From the NCBI RefSeq assembly GCF_005473905.2, contig NZ_CP061336.1:3340501-3404500 (forward strand): 64,000 bases of DNA. The letters run 5' to 3'. Position 1 is the stretch's first letter. Every line of letters begins with the position of its first letter. Made by a program: the position numbers and the translations under genes. The notes under the pieces were generated by a model, which was not told the DNA's origin, made no database searches, and worked only from the letters and a program-made list of their open reading frames with translations. Of the stretch, positions 27,154 to 37,146 are shown piece by piece. Source of the DNA: Ruminiclostridium herbifermentans. GTDB taxonomy: Bacteria > Bacillota > Clostridia > Acetivibrionales > DSM-1351.

Positions 27154-28158
27154 CTAAATAGTGAATTCCTCACTTTTCGATATATTATCGCCCTGCTGTC
27201 CGCTCCACTTACCGCACTTATCTCCCCAGCATACAACAGGACTATTATTTAATGAAATTTGAACTATCTCACAGCAATTAGAACATCCTGAACATTCCCT
27301 ACTTACTGCTGTATAATCCCCATTTAATTTATCAAAGCCGTTAAACTTTGATTTACCTGCTCTGTACTGCATCTGTTCTTTTGCCAGTAATGCTACTCCG
27401 TATGCACCCATGACATCAAAATGCTTTGGGATAATTATTTCAAGCCCTAAAGCTTTCTCAAATGCCTTTACAATACCAATATTAGCTGCCACACCACCCT
27501 GAAATACTATTGGTGCCTCCAGTTTTTTACCGTTAGCCAAATTAGCCAGATAGTTTCTAACTAAAGCATCACACAGTCCTCTGATAATATCCTCTCTCAA
27601 ATATCCCATTTGCTGTTTATGTATCATATCACTTTCTGCAAAAACAGCACATCTTCCTGCAATTCGAACAGGTATTTGAGATTTTAATGCATAATGACCA
27701 AAATCTTCTATAGATATACCTATTCGTGAGGCTTGTCTATCAAGAAATGAACCTGTACCTGCAGCACAGACTGTATTCATGGCGAAATCATATACTATTT
27801 TGTTTTTCAGCAAAATAATTTTGGAATCCTGACCTCCAATTTCAATAATTGTTCTTACATCAGGTATAACCTTTTGTGAAGCTATTGCATGAGCGGTAAT
27901 TTCATTCTTTACTACATCTGCACCGATAATTGCCGCAGCTAACTGCCTTCCGCTGCCTGTTGTTCCAACTCCGCATATGGAAACATACATACCCATTCTT
28001 TTATAAATGTCCTTAAGCCCAGCTCTTATTGACTCAATTGGCTGCCCCTCTGTTCTTAAATAAAGTTTTTCAATTACATTTTCCTGTTCATCAATCAGTG
28101 TTATATTTGTGCTGACTGAACCCACATCAATACCCATATAACAGTTTACTTTGCCCAT
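27154..28158 (-). CDS. 2-hydroxyacyl-CoA dehydratase activase-type ATPase
   Basis: BcrA/BadF/HgdC family ATPase (334 residues) that, with a [4Fe-4S] cluster per dimer, pumps single electrons into radical enzymes. ASKHA ATPase motifs are clear: GIDVGSVSTNITLID, GVGTTGSGRQLA, IEIGGQDSK and the cluster-ligand segment NTVCAAGTGSFLDRQ with IAGRCAVFAESDM. A Cys-rich tail (CSGCSNCCEI...CWGDKCGKW) suggests a further metal site. The ATG at 28156-28158 follows GGAG by 9 nt. It overlaps the 3' end of the next gene upstream, so three genes form one operon. No dehydratase alpha/beta subunits are present here. Confidence 0.88.
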   Translation of the reverse strand: MGKVNCYMGIDVGSVSTNITLIDEQENVIEKLYLRTEGQPIESIRAGLKDIYKRMGMYVSICGVGTTGSGRQLAAAIIGADVVKNEITAHAIASQKVIPDVRTIIEIGGQDSKIILLKNKIVYDFAMNTVCAAGTGSFLDRQASRIGISIEDFGHYALKSQIPVRIAGRCAVFAESDMIHKQQMGYLREDIIRGLCDALVRNYLANLANGKKLEAPIVFQGGVAANIGIVKAFEKALGLEIIIPKHFDVMGAYGVALLAKEQMQYRAGKSKFNGFDKLNGDYTAVSRECSGCSNCCEIVQISLNNSPVVCWGDKCGKWSGQQGDNISKSEEFTI

Positions 28159-29242
28159 CAATATTTTCTCCTCTTCTCTTTTTTAGCAAATCAACGAATG
28201 CCTCTAACCTTGTTACAAAACCAGCTTCTCCTGTCATTTCATCTCTTATAATTGTCATAATTGGAATTTGATGATCCTCCTCAATTGCTGGAAGTATTGC
28301 CTGCGAAACTATTTCAGGCATACATCCCAAGGGATATAAGTGTATAATTCCATCATAACCTTCTTGTGCATGAATTACGGAGTTCCCTATTGTATGCTGA
28401 GTATGTCCGCCTACCATCCTTCCAAGATATGCTTTCGAGGCTTTTACATAACTTGAATCCCGTGGAAGATGAAGACCTTTTCTAAACATATCATTTACAA
28501 TCCAATCACTAACAGTTACTTTTCTTTCAACCTCAATGCCCATGTTCCCAAGGATTCTCTCCAATTCAAAATTTGCATAAGGTTCAATTGTTGTATAAAT
28601 CTCTCCAACAACAGCTATTTTTAATGGGTTGGCATTCTCATTTAACTTTATATCATTCAGTTTATTTTCCGTTAGCTTAATATACTCTAGTATATTCTTT
28701 GAGCCTTTAATCTTCATAATATCATTTTTAAAAGCTCTATATATTAAATCAACACTTCCTTTTTCACGTTCTCTAGCTCTTTTTATCCTCATAAGTCTTT
28801 CTAAATTATCTATTTTAATAGCAACATTTTTAGCTGAATTAGCAACCTTTACAACATTAACAAAGCTTGTGTTTCCACTAATTTTCCTTACTCTTGCATT
28901 AAGTTCCTTTAGTCCTTGATCTGGAACCTCTAATGTAATTAGTTCCATATTTATTCCAATATCATCAGCAGTTTTTTGGAGCATTTCCCCAAAATAGCCC
29001 AGCTTACATGGACCACAGCCGCCTGTAATAAGCATGGCATCTGCTCCTAGTTCCGATGCTTGAAGCATATTTCCAACAAATAGCTTAAAAGGAAGACAAT
29101 TAGCTTCTGAACAATACTTTGAACCTATTTCTAATGTTTTATTAGTATTAAAAGGCGGTATGATATATTGAGCATTAAAATCATCCAGAAATGCTTTAGC
29201 TACAATATATGTATTACCTAGATGTGGAAATGTAAAAATCAT
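28127..29242 (-). CDS. Activase-associated protein, dehydratase D-component-like
   Basis: 371 residues related to the 2-hydroxyglutaryl-CoA dehydratase D-component fold. Cysteines fit cluster binding: SKYCSEANCLPFKLFVGN, ITGGCGPCKLGYFGE and the later HLYPLGCMPEIVSQ. In many clostridia this part is fused with the activase and a DUF2229 part in one ~1400-residue protein; here the parts are separate, overlapping genes (29 nt upstream, 32 nt downstream). Cytosolic. The partner radical enzyme or reaction is unknown. Confidence 0.82.
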   Translation of the reverse strand: MIFTFPHLGNTYIVAKAFLDDFNAQYIIPPFNTNKTLEIGSKYCSEANCLPFKLFVGNMLQASELGADAMLITGGCGPCKLGYFGEMLQKTADDIGINMELITLEVPDQGLKELNARVRKISGNTSFVNVVKVANSAKNVAIKIDNLERLMRIKRAREREKGSVDLIYRAFKNDIMKIKGSKNILEYIKLTENKLNDIKLNENANPLKIAVVGEIYTTIEPYANFELERILGNMGIEVERKVTVSDWIVNDMFRKGLHLPRDSSYVKASKAYLGRMVGGHTQHTIGNSVIHAQEGYDGIIHLYPLGCMPEIVSQAILPAIEEDHQIPIMTIIRDEMTGEAGFVTRLEAFVDLLKKRRGENIDGQSKLLYGY

Positions 29243-30206
29243 GCGTTTTCCTCCTAATAATCATGTCTACAAAAGCCTCAAGCCTTGTACAAAAACCTGC
29301 CTCAGCTGAATGTTCATCCAGCACAAGCTTCATAAATGGTATATCACTCTCCATTCTAACTTTTTTCTCTACCAGTTCATCCACAAAGCTATCTACTCCG
29401 CAGCCAAATGATGTAAGTACCAATATTCCATCTACTTGCCCACTTTCAATTAATTGTGAAACACCTCCATATGCTCTTGTACCATAGTCCCAAAAGAGCA
29501 TTTTATCCAATTCCTTACACCTTAACTTTGACTCAAGGTAATCAAGCATATCCAATGTAACTACCCCAAATCCATAGCCTCTTAGCTTATTTATAAGTTC
29601 CATATTTATATAGCTGTCATAGACTGTATAGCAGTGTCCTAAAACAGCGACAGTAAATTGGGTACTTCTTTTTTTTATCATTCTTAAAGTTACGTTGTCC
29701 TGCATAAATTCGTCAGTTAAGACACCTGATTTTAAGATTTGTCTTTCAAAACGATATGCTTCAAGTGCTTTTTTGTAAGCATTTTTAATTTTCCGTCTGT
29801 CACGGGTTATAAACTCACCTATACGAAGAGCTGCCAACCAAGAATTCTTATTTGACTCTCGTAGGTTAATTTCTGTATCAATAATTCTAGGCAGCGACTT
29901 TGTTGAGTTTTTAATCATGTCAGGTACTCCGCAAATCTCAGGACAAATATATTGCTTTTTAGAAATACTTGTAAATCTTGGCATAAAGATAATATCAACT
30001 TTACCTACAAGATTCATAACATGTCCGAAATAAATCTTTATAGGAAGACATGCCTCAGAAATACATGTATTTGCTCCATCAGTCAATAAGTTTTTGTTTG
30101 TTTTATCAGACAGAATCACTTCTGCTCCTAATTCACTAAAAAATGTTTCCCAAAGTTTAGAGTACTTATAGTAATATAGTCCCCTTGGTATACCAACTTT
30201 TATCAT
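29214..30206 (-). CDS. Activase-associated DUF2229 protein
   Basis: 330 residues starting MIKVGIPRGLYYYKYSKLWETFFSELG, the typical N-terminus of DUF2229 acyl-CoA dehydratase activase-related proteins. Conserved cysteines occur in NTCISEACLPIKIYFGH and KKQYICPEICGVP, and in LTSFGCGVDSF near the end. First gene of the three-gene operon. The C-terminus of this protein and of the next repeat a similar ending (AEAGFCTRLEAFVDMI / GEAGFVTRLEAFVDLL), so the two are paralogous. Confidence 0.82.
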   Translation of the reverse strand: MIKVGIPRGLYYYKYSKLWETFFSELGAEVILSDKTNKNLLTDGANTCISEACLPIKIYFGHVMNLVGKVDIIFMPRFTSISKKQYICPEICGVPDMIKNSTKSLPRIIDTEINLRESNKNSWLAALRIGEFITRDRRKIKNAYKKALEAYRFERQILKSGVLTDEFMQDNVTLRMIKKRSTQFTVAVLGHCYTVYDSYINMELINKLRGYGFGVVTLDMLDYLESKLRCKELDKMLFWDYGTRAYGGVSQLIESGQVDGILVLTSFGCGVDSFVDELVEKKVRMESDIPFMKLVLDEHSAEAGFCTRLEAFVDMIIRRKTHDFYISTSR

Positions 30207-30330
30207 ATTTATATCCGTGCCTCACATTCCTTTTTAAATAAGAATACCGAAAAATATCAGCACAGGCTTTAGCCCTCCTTCGTATAATATGTCTAATAAG
30301 GAAATCTGCTTTTAAATAATAAGTAAACGT

Positions 30331-30367
30331 AAAAAAACCATGTCAGTAGAAATTATTGACATGGTTT
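30331..30367 (-). terminator. Terminator of the GHL10-amidase gene
   Basis: On the minus strand AAACCATGTCA pairs with TGACATGGTTT, with seven T at the end. It lies about 180 nt past the stop; the rest of the 30207-30547 gap shows nothing recognisable. Confidence 0.85.
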
Positions 30368-30547
30368 AAATTAGTTATTCAGATATATGTGCTAATTATT
30401 TCATCAACAGTGTAGGGTGAGATTATAGTATTGACTTAGGTACTTCCGTACGTACTTATCTAAATGGGTTACTCACAAGATATTTGTTGAATTAGTATTG
30501 GTTCATAATAGTTAATTTTACCGTCGCTCACATTCAGCATCCCTGCT

Positions 30548-33500
30548 TCATCGTGCATTCTTTATAGCCCAATTTTCTATGGCTTTACCAAGTGAGTTTG
30601 CAATATTCACTTGATTTTCGTAATTTACAAGCCATTCATACTCAGAAGGATTTGACATAAAGCCACATTCTACAAGTATTGCAGGAGCCTGTGTTGGTAT
30701 ACATACTGACAGGCTCTGCCATCTGTAACCATCGTTCTCTCTGCCCAATTCTCTTACCATTTCTTCCTGTATAAAACCAGCTGTTGCCTTAGAGCCTGCT
30801 TGTGAATAAAGCGTTAAAAAGCCCTTATGCTTTGAATAATCAGCTGTCACATCCATAGAATTATTGTGTATTGAAACTGCAATATCTGGTTTTTCTTTTC
30901 TAATTAAATTTGCTCTTTCTGTTAGGCTTACAGTAGTATCACTTGTTCTAGTCATTATAACCGTTGCCCCAAGTGCTTTTAAATATTTTCTTGTATTTAA
31001 TGCAATAGATAAGTTTATATCTTTTTCATAAAGTCCACGATTTCCTAATGGCCCAACAGCACCTGACTCATTTCCTCCATGCCCTGCATCAAGCAGTACC
31101 TTCAAGCCTGTAAGAGGCTTGCTGCTGTTCTTGTCAATTTTAGGGGCATTTTTAAGTGAAAATACCAGTTCACCATTTTTATACTGTGCATAATACCCAA
31201 AATATTTGTCTGCTGCTTTCAGCTTAAATGTATAAACTGCATTGCCAGATATGTTTTGACAAATAACTGACGAATAAATAGAACTACTAGGAGCAGCTGC
31301 ACTAACTTTTATACCTTTAGTATTAAACAATGTCAATGTAACAGTTCCTGATTGTGCTGACACGTCAAATACAGTATTTACAGGCATTTTAAATGCAATA
31401 TCCGTATAATTGCTATTAGCTTTTACTTTAATCGATGATATAGTATTAGTCTTTAATGCTTTATCATTTACAATTTTTACATCGCTTGCTGCTACCCACA
31501 CACCACTCTTCAATAAATAAAAGTTATTTTGTTGACCCACAACATAGTCAGAGGCACCATTTATTAGTGGAGTTACTCTAGAATACGATGAAGCTGGACC
31601 TGAACGGGCTGGTACTTCTGTTTCCTTCGTATTTACAACTGCATATTTTTGATACTTTGAAGATTGTACACTAATTATGTTGCTCAGCGATTTTGTTACC
31701 TTTTTTCCATTGTAATCAAGAACAAATACTGGTTTTCCAAGACTTAAAACCCTTTGATTTCCCTTTACTGCTGGAAATTCAAAGGTACCCGTGTACTTTA
31801 CAGGTGTCAATTCATTTTTATCTATCTTGTTGCTTGATGCGTCAGAATTGTTTGCACCTTCCACGCTTGTCAAATTAACCTTATATGTTCCAATCTCAAC
31901 CCACACCTTTGAACCTTTTGGTGCTTCACAAGAGAAGGTTACCTTCTGACCAGTTTTCATTGTCATAGCTTGAGTAGGTGAAAAGGAATTTGGCTTAAAT
32001 TCCGGCTTTGTCATTTTATAAGGTGCTGCTGTTGTTCCCTTCTTTATTATTTTCAGCACAGTCTCTTTTCCCTTATGCTTGAAAACAAAGCTATTCTCAC
32101 CGTTCTTCAAATCTACAAATACAGTAAGATAACCATCTTCGGAAGTTTCTATTTCGGTATCCTCTAAATATATGGGCTGGTTCGGATCTCCACTTCCAAG
32201 AATACTAACCTTTGAAGCTGAAGTTTCATAACCATTTGAAGGCTGAGATATAATTAGCTGTCTATCCTCAGGAACATTGCTGCCAGGATCTCTTCCCGCT
32301 ACATAAATTCCATGAAGCTTATCTTTTATGCCCAAGCTATTAGCTGCAAGCTTTGCATATCCATAAAATATACTGCCGCTAACAGCATTGCTTTCTCTAT
32401 TTAATGCAATTTGCTTTGGTATTTGTAATGGATCAAGCCATTCATTTGCTTGTGTTGTATCATTTATTTTGTATGCGGCATGTCCCACATACAATTTAAC
32501 ATTTGTTCCGCTGCATACATTTTTCCACCAATCTAATAGCACAGAATAATCTGCTACTTTAAATCCTATGTTCCAATATATTTGAGGTGCTATGTAATCC
32601 AGATATTCTTCTTTAACCCATTTCCTTGAATCTGCATAATAGTCATAATATGTAGAAATACCACCTTGTGTATCTGAGCCTTCAGGATTTCTATCTTTAT
32701 TTGACCATATTGCAAAAGGACTTATACCAAATTGAACCTCTGGTTTTATGCTTTTTACTGTTTCATATGAATTCTTAACAAGGGTGTCTATATTGTTTCT
32801 TCGCCAGTCATCCTTATTTTTAAAATTGCCTTTGTACTTTTTATATGTCTCATCGTCTTTAAAGTCCTCATTATTTTTTGCCTCAGTCTTTGACGGATAG
32901 AAGTAGTCATCAAAATGAATACCATCAACATCATAGTTTTTTACAATTTCGGCAATTCCATCAGTAATAAGCTTAATTGCTTCTGGATATCCGGGATCTA
33001 AGTATAGCTGACCAGTATGTGCTGTAACCACAGCATTAGGTATTTTTTTTGCAGGATGGTTAGCTGACAATACCTTTAAATCTTTGTCAGGTTTACTTGT
33101 TGTACCCATTGAAAGCCTCAAAGGATTAATCCAAGCATGAATCTGGATACCTTTTTTGTGCCCCTGCTCGATAATGTAGGCTAAAGGATCAAAATCTTTG
33201 TCATTTGCTTTTCCTTGTTGACCTGTTAAATATGAAGACCATGGGTAAATTGATGATTTGTATAATGCATCACCCGTTGGACGAACTTGAAAAAATATGG
33301 CATTAAGCCCCATATACTCTGTATTTTCAATAATTTTATCCAGTTCCTTCATTTGTTCTTCTGCAGTCAGGCCTGGCTTTGATGGAAAATTAATGTTACT
33401 AACAGAGGCAATCCATACACCTCGTAAATCCTCATTTAACTGCATATCCTGTGCATTTGAAACATTACCCTCATATGGTTTATCAATGAATACCTTGCTA

Positions 33501-33565
33501 CCAATAATGGGGAAAATCATCAGTACAACCAGCAAAACACAAATTGCTCCAATTTTTTTATTCAT
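30548..33565 (-). CDS. Secreted GHL10 (DigH-like) glycosidase fused to N-acetylmuramoyl-L-alanine amidase
   Basis: 1005-residue cell-wall hydrolase. An N-terminal export or anchor segment (IGAICVLLVVLMIFPIIG) is followed by a GHL10/DUF187 domain at about 45-420 (LRGVWIASVSNINFPSKPG, YDVDGIHFDDYFYP, IAPQIYWNIGF), the family of E. coli DigH, which cuts glycan strands stripped of peptides. The central part (about 430-820) contains beta-rich and SH3-like modules (e.g. TEVPARSGPASSYSRV). The C-terminus (about 821-1005) is an Amidase_3 zinc amidase with His829, Glu847, His900 and Glu966 in VECGF. The combination would strip peptides and then cut the bare glycan. Single gene with its own terminator. 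Confidence 0.9.
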   Translation of the reverse strand: MNKKIGAICVLLVVLMIFPIIGSKVFIDKPYEGNVSNAQDMQLNEDLRGVWIASVSNINFPSKPGLTAEEQMKELDKIIENTEYMGLNAIFFQVRPTGDALYKSSIYPWSSYLTGQQGKANDKDFDPLAYIIEQGHKKGIQIHAWINPLRLSMGTTSKPDKDLKVLSANHPAKKIPNAVVTAHTGQLYLDPGYPEAIKLITDGIAEIVKNYDVDGIHFDDYFYPSKTEAKNNEDFKDDETYKKYKGNFKNKDDWRRNNIDTLVKNSYETVKSIKPEVQFGISPFAIWSNKDRNPEGSDTQGGISTYYDYYADSRKWVKEEYLDYIAPQIYWNIGFKVADYSVLLDWWKNVCSGTNVKLYVGHAAYKINDTTQANEWLDPLQIPKQIALNRESNAVSGSIFYGYAKLAANSLGIKDKLHGIYVAGRDPGSNVPEDRQLIISQPSNGYETSASKVSILGSGDPNQPIYLEDTEIETSEDGYLTVFVDLKNGENSFVFKHKGKETVLKIIKKGTTAAPYKMTKPEFKPNSFSPTQAMTMKTGQKVTFSCEAPKGSKVWVEIGTYKVNLTSVEGANNSDASSNKIDKNELTPVKYTGTFEFPAVKGNQRVLSLGKPVFVLDYNGKKVTKSLSNIISVQSSKYQKYAVVNTKETEVPARSGPASSYSRVTPLINGASDYVVGQQNNFYLLKSGVWVAASDVKIVNDKALKTNTISSIKVKANSNYTDIAFKMPVNTVFDVSAQSGTVTLTLFNTKGIKVSAAAPSSSIYSSVICQNISGNAVYTFKLKAADKYFGYYAQYKNGELVFSLKNAPKIDKNSSKPLTGLKVLLDAGHGGNESGAVGPLGNRGLYEKDINLSIALNTRKYLKALGATVIMTRTSDTTVSLTERANLIRKEKPDIAVSIHNNSMDVTADYSKHKGFLTLYSQAGSKATAGFIQEEMVRELGRENDGYRWQSLSVCIPTQAPAILVECGFMSNPSEYEWLVNYENQVNIANSLGKAIENWAIKNAR

Positions 33566-34262
33566 ATGTATCTTCCTTTCCGCTTACAATAATTGCTTAT
33601 AACTTTCCTGCATAAAGTCAAACGGTATTCAAGCCTACAGTTTTCAACTAGTTACTACTAGGAAAGACAAGGGAATTATTATAAAAACAGGCTAATCTAT
33701 GTTAATACTCAAAAAGACATTTCTTTTTATACTTTATTAAATAACTAGCTCAAAATGAAATTTTTCGATATACAAAATTTATACATCGCCCAATCCACTT
33801 ATGGTGTTTGTGTCTGGAAAATATATCTTATTCGTACATACTTTATTTTCGAGCCATTACATTTAGCGGTATTTCAATAAGGCTAAAAATTTCTCACCAT
33901 TTTAAGGCAAATTTGTTACACGCTACTTTTAGAAGTACATTCACTTTTTCTTGCCTCGTTAAAATACCTAGTATCAATATGAAATTTTTCGATTTTAGAA
34001 AAATTTTATTTTATTAGCGGTATTTCAATGAGGCTAGAAATTTCTCACCTTCTTAAGACAAATATGTTACACATTGCTTTTAAAAGTACAAACTCTTTTT
34101 CTTGCCTCGTTATAATACCTAGCATCAAGAAACAGAAGACATTTTTTTGCCTCGTTCTATTATAAATATAAAGCATTCGACCTATCATAACAATATATGT
34201 CAGTATAATTTAATAATTTTTTAATATAATAATTAACTTTCACACATAATTAGTCTATATGT
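33566..34262. other. Gene-free region holding a tandem repeat
   Basis: About 700 bases between the amidase gene and the IS66 end. It is mostly two head-to-tail copies of the dispersed repeat (33740-34135). The open frame at 33808-34017 lies within the repeat and is not considered coding. Confidence 0.5.
33740..34135. repeat. Dispersed intergenic repeat, tandem copies C and D
   Basis: Two head-to-tail units: C about 33743-33964 (222 bp) and D about 33965-34115 (151 bp). Shared blocks in order are ACCTAGnATCAA, ATGAAATTTTTCGAT, AGCGGTATTTCAATrAGGCT, AAATTTCTCACC, CTTTTArAAGTACA and TTTTCTTGCCTCGTTATAAT. The last block plus ACCTAGCATCAA restarts at 34111, as if a third unit began and was lost. 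The same blocks occur near 8.0 and 21.7 kb. Confidence 0.75.
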
Positions 34263-35760
34263 GTAAGCGTCAAATAGAAAAGCACCTTGACAAAACCTAT
34301 CGAGCAGCACTATTACATGATTCTGGCACGTTAGATGGAAGTAAAAGTTCAAGTGCATTAATATTATTGTGAATATCCCAATTGGGAGCATTTTTGAAAA
34401 TATACACAAGATAAGCATAAGGATTTAAGCCGTTCTCTTTTGCGGTCTCTATGATACTGAAAATTACAGCACTTGCCTTGGCCCCACGAGGTGTATTTGC
34501 AAAAAGGAAGTTTTTTCTGTCTATCACAAACGGCTTGATGGAACGCTCAGCACGGTTGTTGCTAATTTCTAGTCTGCCGTCAAGAAGATAACGCTCCAGA
34601 TATCTACGTTGTTTAATCATATAATGAACTGCCTGTCCCAAACTGGTTTTGGGTGCAGGATTTAAAGATTTTAGCCACGCAAAAAATTCGTCAATCAAAG
34701 GCTTTGCCAGTTCCTGACGTTTTTGAAAGCGCTCATTCGAGTTTAATTTTTGTAAACTGCACTCAATATCAAACAGTCCATCGCAGTACCTCTTACCTTG
34801 GAGGGCTGCAGAGTTTTCCCTATCTTTTGTTGGAAGGACTTTGAGTGCTTCGTCCCATTTGCGTCTTGCGTGTGCCCAACATCCCACAACTGTAATTCCC
34901 TCAGGCAAATTGTGATATCCTTTGTATCCATCGGCATGAAGATATCCGCGGAAACCTTTGAGGAATTCTGCAGGATGCTTGGCTCGTCTATCTGGTTGGT
35001 ATTCATATAACACAATAGGATGCTGTTCTTCACCACTTGTCCTATACATCCACATATAACTCTTGTTTTGAGCTGTCTTTTCAGGTTCGTGTAGTACTTG
35101 AAGCGTAGTCTCATCAGCGTGAAGTACTTCGCGTGTACAGAGTATTTCTCGTAATGCGTTATATACTGGCTCCAGCCAATCCTCGGAACATTTGAGCAGC
35201 CAGTTTGACATGGTTTGCCGTGATAAATATATTCCATTTCTACGAAAATCCTGCTCTTGTCGGTACAGAGGTGCTCCCATAACAAACTTTTGTGTCATTA
35301 TTTGTGCTACAGCTTCTGGTGATGCAAAACTGCCCTTAATAACGGGATTGTCTACAGGTGCTTTAAGGATTGGAACCCCACAAGCATTTTTTTCACAATC
35401 TCGGCAAGCATATGTATACCTAACATGTTCTACAATAACTGCTTTTGCAGGTATCAGCTTTAATTCACGTCGGACATCCTTACCCATAATATGTAGAGCC
35501 TCGCCACATTCTGGACATTTTTGTTTATCCTTCGGAAGAGTATGCTCAACCACTTCCACAGGCAAATCCGGTGGAAGTCTATCGGCATTTTCTTTTGCTT
35601 TTTTGCGGTAATGGCGTTCTATTTCTACAAGCTCTGGCTCTGCCTTTGCTTCATCTGCAGTTGCTTCAGCTTCATTAAATAGGTTGATTTGGTCGTATTG
35701 GCTTTTTTCACTGGAAGCACCAAATTGATGATGTTTTGCAAGGCGCACCTGTTCCATAAA

Positions 35761-35766
35761 CCAGTC
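35761..35766. repeat. Target-site duplication of the IS21 element (left)
   Basis: CCAGTC directly adjoins the left terminus TATAAAG and is repeated at 37943-37948 after the right terminus TTTATA. Confidence 0.8.
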
Positions 35767-35853
35767 TATAAAGTTATAATTAATAATGTACAAATAATAT
35801 TAAATAAAAATGTACAAATGGTATGATTACAGGGTACAAAAGGAGGTACCCTA

Positions 35854-37146
35854 ATGATTATCAAAAGTAGTATCATAACAGATTTAAATATTCAAACTGT
35901 CAAGGATCTTTATAAGTTAAAACCATTTATGGAGGATACAACATTGAAAGTTAATAAAAGCCAGATCGCAAGGGAACTTGATGTCGATAGGCGTACAGTT
36001 GATAAATACATTAATGGCTTTCATAAGGCCAAATCCAGAGAATGCGTGAATTGTATCACTGCTTACTATGACATTATTGCAGAGCTTCTATCTGATAACA
36101 GCCAGCAGATATTTTATTACAGAAGAGTTTTATGGCAATACCTAGTAGACAATCATTCTTATGAAGGGTCTTATGTGAATTTCTGCTACTATCTAAGAAA
36201 ATATCCTGAACTAGACTCATATTTCAAAAAAAGCAGACCTTCAAACGCAAATAACGTAACCATACGTTATGAAACAGGAATGGGTCAACAAGCACAACTA
36301 GACTGGAAAGAGTCTATACGATTTACTCTTTCAACAGGTGAAATAATAGAAGTAAACATATTTGTATTATTGCTGTCATATTCACGTTTTAGAGTGTACA
36401 GGGTATCTCTATCAAAAACACAGGATATATTATTTTCATTCCTTGATGATGCGTTTAACACGTTTGGAGGTGTTCCAAGTGTGATTGTCACCGATAATAT
36501 GAAAACAGTTATGGATGAGCCAAGAACAGAGTATACAGAAGGGAAAATAAATATAAAATTTAAGCAGTTTGCGGATGATTATGGTTTTAAGGTGCACCCT
36601 TGTATTGCAGGAAGACCAAGAACAAAAGCCAAAGTAGAAGCACCAATGAAACTACTTGATGAGATAAGAGCCTACAATGGAAAACTTGATTACAAGGAAC
36701 TTAATGAGTTGGTCACACGAATAAATAACAGAGTAAACATGCAGGTAAATCAAGGTACAGGTCGTATTCCATTAATGTATTTCAACAAGGAAAAAGCTTT
36801 CTTAGGAAGCTTACCAGCCTATACCATAAGAAAGCCTTATCAAATAACTCCACATAAAGTAAAAGTTAATTCATCCAGCATGTTCAACCATAATGGATGC
36901 CAGTATTCTGTACCACCAGAATACGTTGGAAAAACTCTTACTTTACAAGTGTATGATGGTTACATACATGTTTATTATAACATAGAATTAATAACTATCC
37001 ATACCCTTAGTAAAAAGAAACTTAATTACCTTAATGAACACTATACTGCTATAGCAAGAAAATCGCATGCATTTAAGGAAGAAAATATAAATGAGCGGGC
37101 AAAAGAAAACTTACAGGTTATAGGAGAAGTATACAGTTATGAATAA
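35854..37146 (+). CDS. istA: IS21-family transposase IstA
   Basis: 430-residue transposase. An N-terminal helix-turn-helix (KSQIARELDVDRRTVDKYI) binds the element ends. The rve/DDE core follows with the first Asp in AQLDWKES, the second in VIVTDNMKTV and the Glu in KAKVEAPMKLL. The C-terminal part is the Mu-like beta domain (YSVPPEYVGKTLTLQVYDGYIHVY). It is intact, with GGAGG before the ATG, and overlaps istB by 8 nt. Probably active or recently active. Confidence 0.93.
   Translation: MIIKSSIITDLNIQTVKDLYKLKPFMEDTTLKVNKSQIARELDVDRRTVDKYINGFHKAKSRECVNCITAYYDIIAELLSDNSQQIFYYRRVLWQYLVDNHSYEGSYVNFCYYLRKYPELDSYFKKSRPSNANNVTIRYETGMGQQAQLDWKESIRFTLSTGEIIEVNIFVLLLSYSRFRVYRVSLSKTQDILFSFLDDAFNTFGGVPSVIVTDNMKTVMDEPRTEYTEGKINIKFKQFADDYGFKVHPCIAGRPRTKAKVEAPMKLLDEIRAYNGKLDYKELNELVTRINNRVNMQVNQGTGRIPLMYFNKEKAFLGSLPAYTIRKPYQITPHKVKVNSSSMFNHNGCQYSVPPEYVGKTLTLQVYDGYIHVYYNIELITIHTLSKKKLNYLNEHYTAIARKSHAFKEENINERAKENLQVIGEVYSYE

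Noticed and set aside
33808-34017. 69-codon plus-strand frame near 33.9 kb
   Set aside because: It lies wholly inside the tandem repeat units, is not preserved between the units, and has no ribosome site.
34743-35285. 180-codon frame overlapping the IS66 transposase
   Set aside because: Same-strand shadow of tnpC in another frame; residues show no family features while tnpC is clearly coding.
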